A stretch of DNA of 32,655 nucleotides from Chara braunii (taxonomy: Eukaryota > Streptophyta > Charophyceae > Charales > Characeae). The notes under the pieces were generated by a model, which searched no databases, was not told where the DNA came from, and worked only from the letters and a program-made list of their open reading frames with translations. Shown one piece after another: positions 29,594-32,655 of this stretch. Where the stretch lies: assembly GCA_003427395.1 (NCBI GenBank), contig BFEA01000245.1:1186376-1219030 (forward strand), in the 5' to 3' direction. Both the position numbers and the translations under genes were made by a program. Position 1 is the stretch's first letter; the number at the start of each line of letters is the position of its first letter.

Positions 29594-30617
29594 TGAATAA
29601 TAAAATTAGGGCACAAAGAGAAATCATAACACAGCGGCGATCAGATGTCACTAGATCGGCTCTAACTAAAATAATGGTCTAGATCAGTGCGCCATTCTGA
29701 CACCCGATTTCCTTTTTCCCCTCTCTTTTCCTTTTTTCTCACATATTTCCTGCTTTCCTTTTTCTTTTTCCCTCCTTTGCCCCTCCTATTCGACTGTCAC
29801 AGCGAGCCTACGTACCTAACCCATAACTCAACCAGGGCATGTTCGGCGCGCAGTAGAAAAGACAGCGCCGATCTTTTCAACTCCGCGTCCCAGGGCGAAC
29901 CCGGCGGCTACCACGACCACAAGCCGGTTGTGCTCTGCTGTACAGTAGGGCGCCGAGCCTGCGTGGACCAATGGAAAGCCTTGCGGCGCACCTTTTTGCT
30001 AAGGCAGGCGCCAAACAGGACCGGTCCACATCGTGGTACAGCCCAGGTACCAAATGTCATAGCGTTTCGGGGGTAGCTTCAGATCGCAGTACTAAAACTA
30101 AAGGTGGTACCAAGTAGGGACTTGGCACACAGAGGAGGGTCCGGACACCACGCCCTCCGACATAATACCAAACCCCCACCCAGCGTCCCCGCTGGGTCCT
30201 GTTGCGCCACTTGAAGAGTATAAGAAATAGCGCACATCTTGAGATTCTCATTCATTCTCAGTACTTCATTGCGATACAACGCAGCGTTCTCGTGAGGCAT
30301 CGCTGCCTGAGGCGCGTCGTCTCCTTTTACTTTTCTTCACTCTTTTCCGTTGCACACCCGCTATGCTGGTCACCCCTTTTCAACGCTAGCCCCCTCTCTC
30401 TGCGTCCGTCTCTTCTCTTAGTGCTCACTTTCTTCTTTGTGTAGTGTGCCGTAGTCCTCCATATCTAATACGGCCATTCTCCTATCAATAGTCCCTTATC
30501 CTCCATCTTCCGTCTCATCGTCGTGAATTTTGTTTGTACCTCCCCTTCAGTCATAGCCCTTAATACTGTATCACCTGCCCCTCATCTTCTCCTTCTAGTA
30601 GTCGCTCATCTTGCATC
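29594..30617. other. No supported gene; pyrimidine-rich leader before 30618
   Basis: The stretch 29690-29800 is T/C-rich. The stretch 30310-30617 is strongly pyrimidine-rich on the plus strand and could be a 5' untranslated leader of the ORF starting at 30618. A 129-aa plus ORF at 29687 begins with a Phe/Ser tract and is not convincing. Confidence 0.35.
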
Positions 30618-31028
30618 ATGCCTGAGGCGCGTCATGGACAGGGTAGAGGAAGAGGAGGAAGGACAGGGAAGGCTAAAGAGGAGCCGCCGGCCAGGGCACG
30701 ACGAGATTATAGTTCAGAGGAGGAGGAAGAGGAGGAGCCACGAGGCTACGGCCGCCCAAGGCCATACCCCCGCTACTCGCTAGCAGGGTGGTACGAGAGG
30801 ACTCCATCTCCAGATAGGATGGAGTTCCTCCGTAAAAAATTTGACGCGCGCTACGGCACACCTAGCGCCTCTTCACCCCCTTACATCCCTAGAGCTCCTT
30901 CCACTCCCACTGTAAGCAAGGCCATAGTACCTGCCCCACCTTCCTCTATCCCGTGTGCTGTCTCGTCTCCTCATCACCCTAATCACTGCATTCTCTTCAG
31001 CATCTTCTTACTTCTCTTTCTTTTCTAA
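30618..31028 (+). CDS. Hypothetical N-terminal exon, RG-rich then acidic
   Basis: The ATG at 30618 has a plausible context (CATCATGCC). The product begins with an Arg/Gly-rich stretch (HGQGRGRGGRTGKAKEEP), then a Glu run, then RYSLAGWYERTPSPDRMEFL and a Pro/Ser-rich region. A good splice donor, ACT/GTAAGC, sits at about 30912, after which the translation turns into Pro/Ser/Leu/Phe low complexity. I would take 30618-30911 as a likely first exon. RG and acidic N-termini occur in retroelement Gag-like and RNA-binding proteins, but no domain is identifiable. Confidence 0.4.
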   Translation: MPEARHGQGRGRGGRTGKAKEEPPARARRDYSSEEEEEEEPRGYGRPRPYPRYSLAGWYERTPSPDRMEFLRKKFDARYGTPSASSPPYIPRAPSTPTVSKAIVPAPPSSIPCAVSSPHHPNHCILFSIFLLLFLF

Positions 31029-31056
31029 CTCGAGCTCATGGCCGTCTTCTATGCCC

Positions 31057-31064
31057 TATATAAG
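31057..31064 (+). promoter_or_regulatory. TATA-box-like TATATAAG
   Basis: CCCTATATAAGCGC is a near-ideal plant-type TATA box. No long ORF follows within the window, so it could serve a non-coding transcript, a gene beyond the window, or be part of an LTR whose polyadenylation signal could be the AATAAA at about 31550. Confidence 0.4.
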
Positions 31065-31363
31065 CGCGACTTCTTTTCATCATTTTGAATCCGATTTTTG
31101 GCTCACAAAATTCTCAATCTAGTCCACTTCATAGCGTCCCAGGCCTGAGAGTTTGGTTTCCTTGGGCCAGGGACGTCGGTTCCTCGTGAACTAGGCCGCC
31201 TGTCGGCCACCAAGTAAAATTTTAAGAAGGATTTTGTCTGCTTGTTTGACTTGTTCAACTGTTGGTCCTTTACATAGAGGTTACCTTAGTTCTTGATCAG
31301 GCATCTACGCCAGGGATGACCCCAGTAACGAGGGTACTCGCTCTGTCTGCCACGCTGGAAATA

Positions 31364-31550
31364 GGGCATACCAAACCCTCTTTCTGTTCTCTGGTCTGAG
31401 TGGGACATCTTCTCACCTTCTCGAGTACCTGATGGGGATACCAAACCCTTGTTTTCTTTCTCTGATCTGAGTGAGGCGTCTCCTCAATTTCTCAGAAAAA
31501 AGGGAGGGGATACCAAACCCTTATCATTTTCTCTGGTCTGGGAACCCCAA
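31364..31550. repeat. 71-72-bp tandem array, three copies
   Basis: GGGATACCAAACCCT-like words start at 31364 (GGGCATACC), 31435 and 31507, each followed by T/C-rich sequence and CTCTGGTCTG or CTCTGATCTG. The third copy is truncated. Confidence 0.85.
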
Positions 31551-31661
31551 ATAAATACTTGTATACCTGCAAAATCAGCGAGTCCCACAGACAATAACCA
31601 TGCCCCACAAGCAGACCCTCTAACAACCAGCAGTCAAGCATTAACAAATTAAAATAGAACC

Positions 31662-31700
31662 CATAAATAAAATAATAAATAATAAATAATAATTAATACA
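31662..31700. repeat. (AAT/AAAT)n low-complexity tract
   Basis: Runs of AATAAATAATAATTAATA-type sequence, with no strand information. An AATAAA polyadenylation-like word occurs within and just before it. Confidence 0.7.
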
Positions 31701-31764
31701 TAACAACTCTTCATACCCAGGATCTATTGATTGCCTTGGTTTCGGCCTACCACTGGCCAAGAAT

Positions 31765-32436
31765 GCCAGACGTCCCATCAGTCTGGCATACCTCATTTGC
31801 CCCTTTGACCTACCTCCAGGTCAGGACCAGCATACCCACTACTCAAGTATGACATCCCTTTGGCACTCTCGCCAGGGCACCCAGACTATAGCGGGTCTGG
31901 TCACCCAATGACAGCAGACGTCCCGTCAGTCAAATTGTCCCGAATCCGGATTTGACCACTGCGGCCAGGGACCGGCTCACCTACCAGTTTTTGGCCAAGA
32001 ACTGGCTGCCCCGCCCTGATTTTTGAACGTGGGACCCAGTCTAACCACAGTTCCAGGCTCTGGCGAACCTCACTGGATTGCATCCTCTGACTGCGGGGAC
32101 CTGCTGACCCCACCAGATTACAACCTTCTGCGGTAAGGCTCTGGCTGGCCCTGGCAATCAACAACATCTAAGGTTAGTGAAGATAACAGCAAGCACAGGC
32201 AGTCAGACAAGCATACAATTCCCCACAAGCAGACTGCACATGCCCCCATAACAGGACAAACATTTCTCAAGAGACGTCACTTCGGTCTCAAGAGGCACTG
32301 AACAATGACATGCTAGCCAACACTAAGATTTCGCAAGAGACCTCTCTTCAGCCTCAAGCAAAGAACTTAGTGCTAGCCCCAGAGAGGTCCCTTCCCTCAA
32401 CTGGGATTTCTTATCCAAGAGACATCCCGTCAGTCT
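31765..32436. repeat. Dispersed family of short hairpins AGACGTCCCATCAGTCT
   Basis: Five related 17-mers start at 31768, 31916, 32272, 32338 and 32420. Four of the five can pair at their ends (AGAC with GTCT, the second only partly). The first is the best: GCCAGAC and GTCTGGC (31765-31787) form a 7-bp stem with a 9-nt loop. The last three sit in CAAGAGAC..TCTCAAG contexts. AGAGGTCCCTTCCCTCA is a related word at about 32383 and 32466. Other CCAG/CTGG mini-hairpins are interspersed (about 31880-31900). No coding sequence is credible here; a minus ORF at 31901-32167 is built from these repeats. Confidence 0.65.
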
Positions 32437-32554
32437 CAAGGAAATACTGAAATGATGATCTCAAAGAGGTCCCTTCCCTCATCTGAGTGAAGACAGGCCC
32501 TTAGCCAAGAAGCACGAAGTCCCTCTACTGACCACTCTCAGTCTATGTTGCACG

Positions 32555-32600
32555 CCCGGCCGCGGCCGGGGGGTCCGAGTCGGCCGCGGCCTAGGCCGAC
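32555..32600. repeat. GC-rich palindromes near right end
   Basis: CCCGGCCGCGGCCGGG at 32555-32570 is a perfect 16-bp palindrome. GTCGGCC at 32579-32585 pairs with GGCCGAC at 32594-32600. The window then ends in T-rich sequence, mirroring the GC palindromes next to the T-rich left end. Confidence 0.75.
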
Positions 32601-32655
32601 CTGCCGAGTTCGGTGCAGTATTTGTTTTTCCTATTTTCCCATTTTTCCTATTTTT

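Noticed and set aside
341-32600. Shared GGCCGACCT word near both window ends as a terminal repeat
   Set aside because: Only nine bases are shared and the surroundings differ, so it is not evidence of terminal repeats.

Overview
The window is nuclear DNA from a eukaryote with spliced genes. The best guess is a charophyte green alga of the Chara type. That guess is inference: the repeat-laden, transposon-dominated layout, the in-ORF peptides RIHPN, GFIRS and SDSDASE encoded by a recurring DNA palindrome, and the style of the long ORFs match my recollection of Chara predicted proteins. It cannot be verified here. I see no rRNA, intact tRNA, housekeeping gene or CRISPR array. There are runs of N at 13478-13703 and single Ns at 18106, 22781 and 23424, so this is a draft scaffold.

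Layout. 1-1640: simple repeats, GC-rich palindromes and a short tandem array. 1645-9123 (minus strand): a degenerate multi-ORF unit read from about 9123 down to 1645. It holds an exon-like ORF (9123-8758), a 386-aa low-complexity ORF, a 127-aa and a 173-aa lysine-rich ORF, a 583-aa ORF, a spliced 788-aa ORF with a clear 205-nt intron (2987-2783), and a Ulp1/SUMO-protease-like C48 peptidase domain. Frameshifts and in-frame stops separate the pieces. It looks like a decayed transposable element with a Ulp1 cargo gene, as in several plant DNA transposon families, but I recognise no transposase in it. 9530-17200: gene-poor DNA packed with the 12-bp palindrome CGGATNNATCCG, a 382-bp array of three units, a 589-bp tandem duplication with fold-back arms, a GA microsatellite spanning the gap, and minisatellites. 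18067-20820: an unrecognised ORF and diverged tandem duplications. 21216-24597 (plus strand): a DUF7869-type transposase-like gene in at least two exons, broken by two in-frame TAG codons. 24600-26930: AT-rich, with a tRNA-derived SINE-like inverted element. 26940-32655: a compositionally different block without the palindrome, with (TAA)n tracts, one or two weak ORFs, a TATA box, a 71-bp tandem array and a family of short hairpins.

The most notable signal is not a gene. It is a perfect palindrome with conserved arms and a variable central dinucleotide, found 34 times between 1166 and 24079, where about 0.03 would be expected by chance. It occurs in intergenic DNA, inside tandem arrays and inside the ORFs of both elements.
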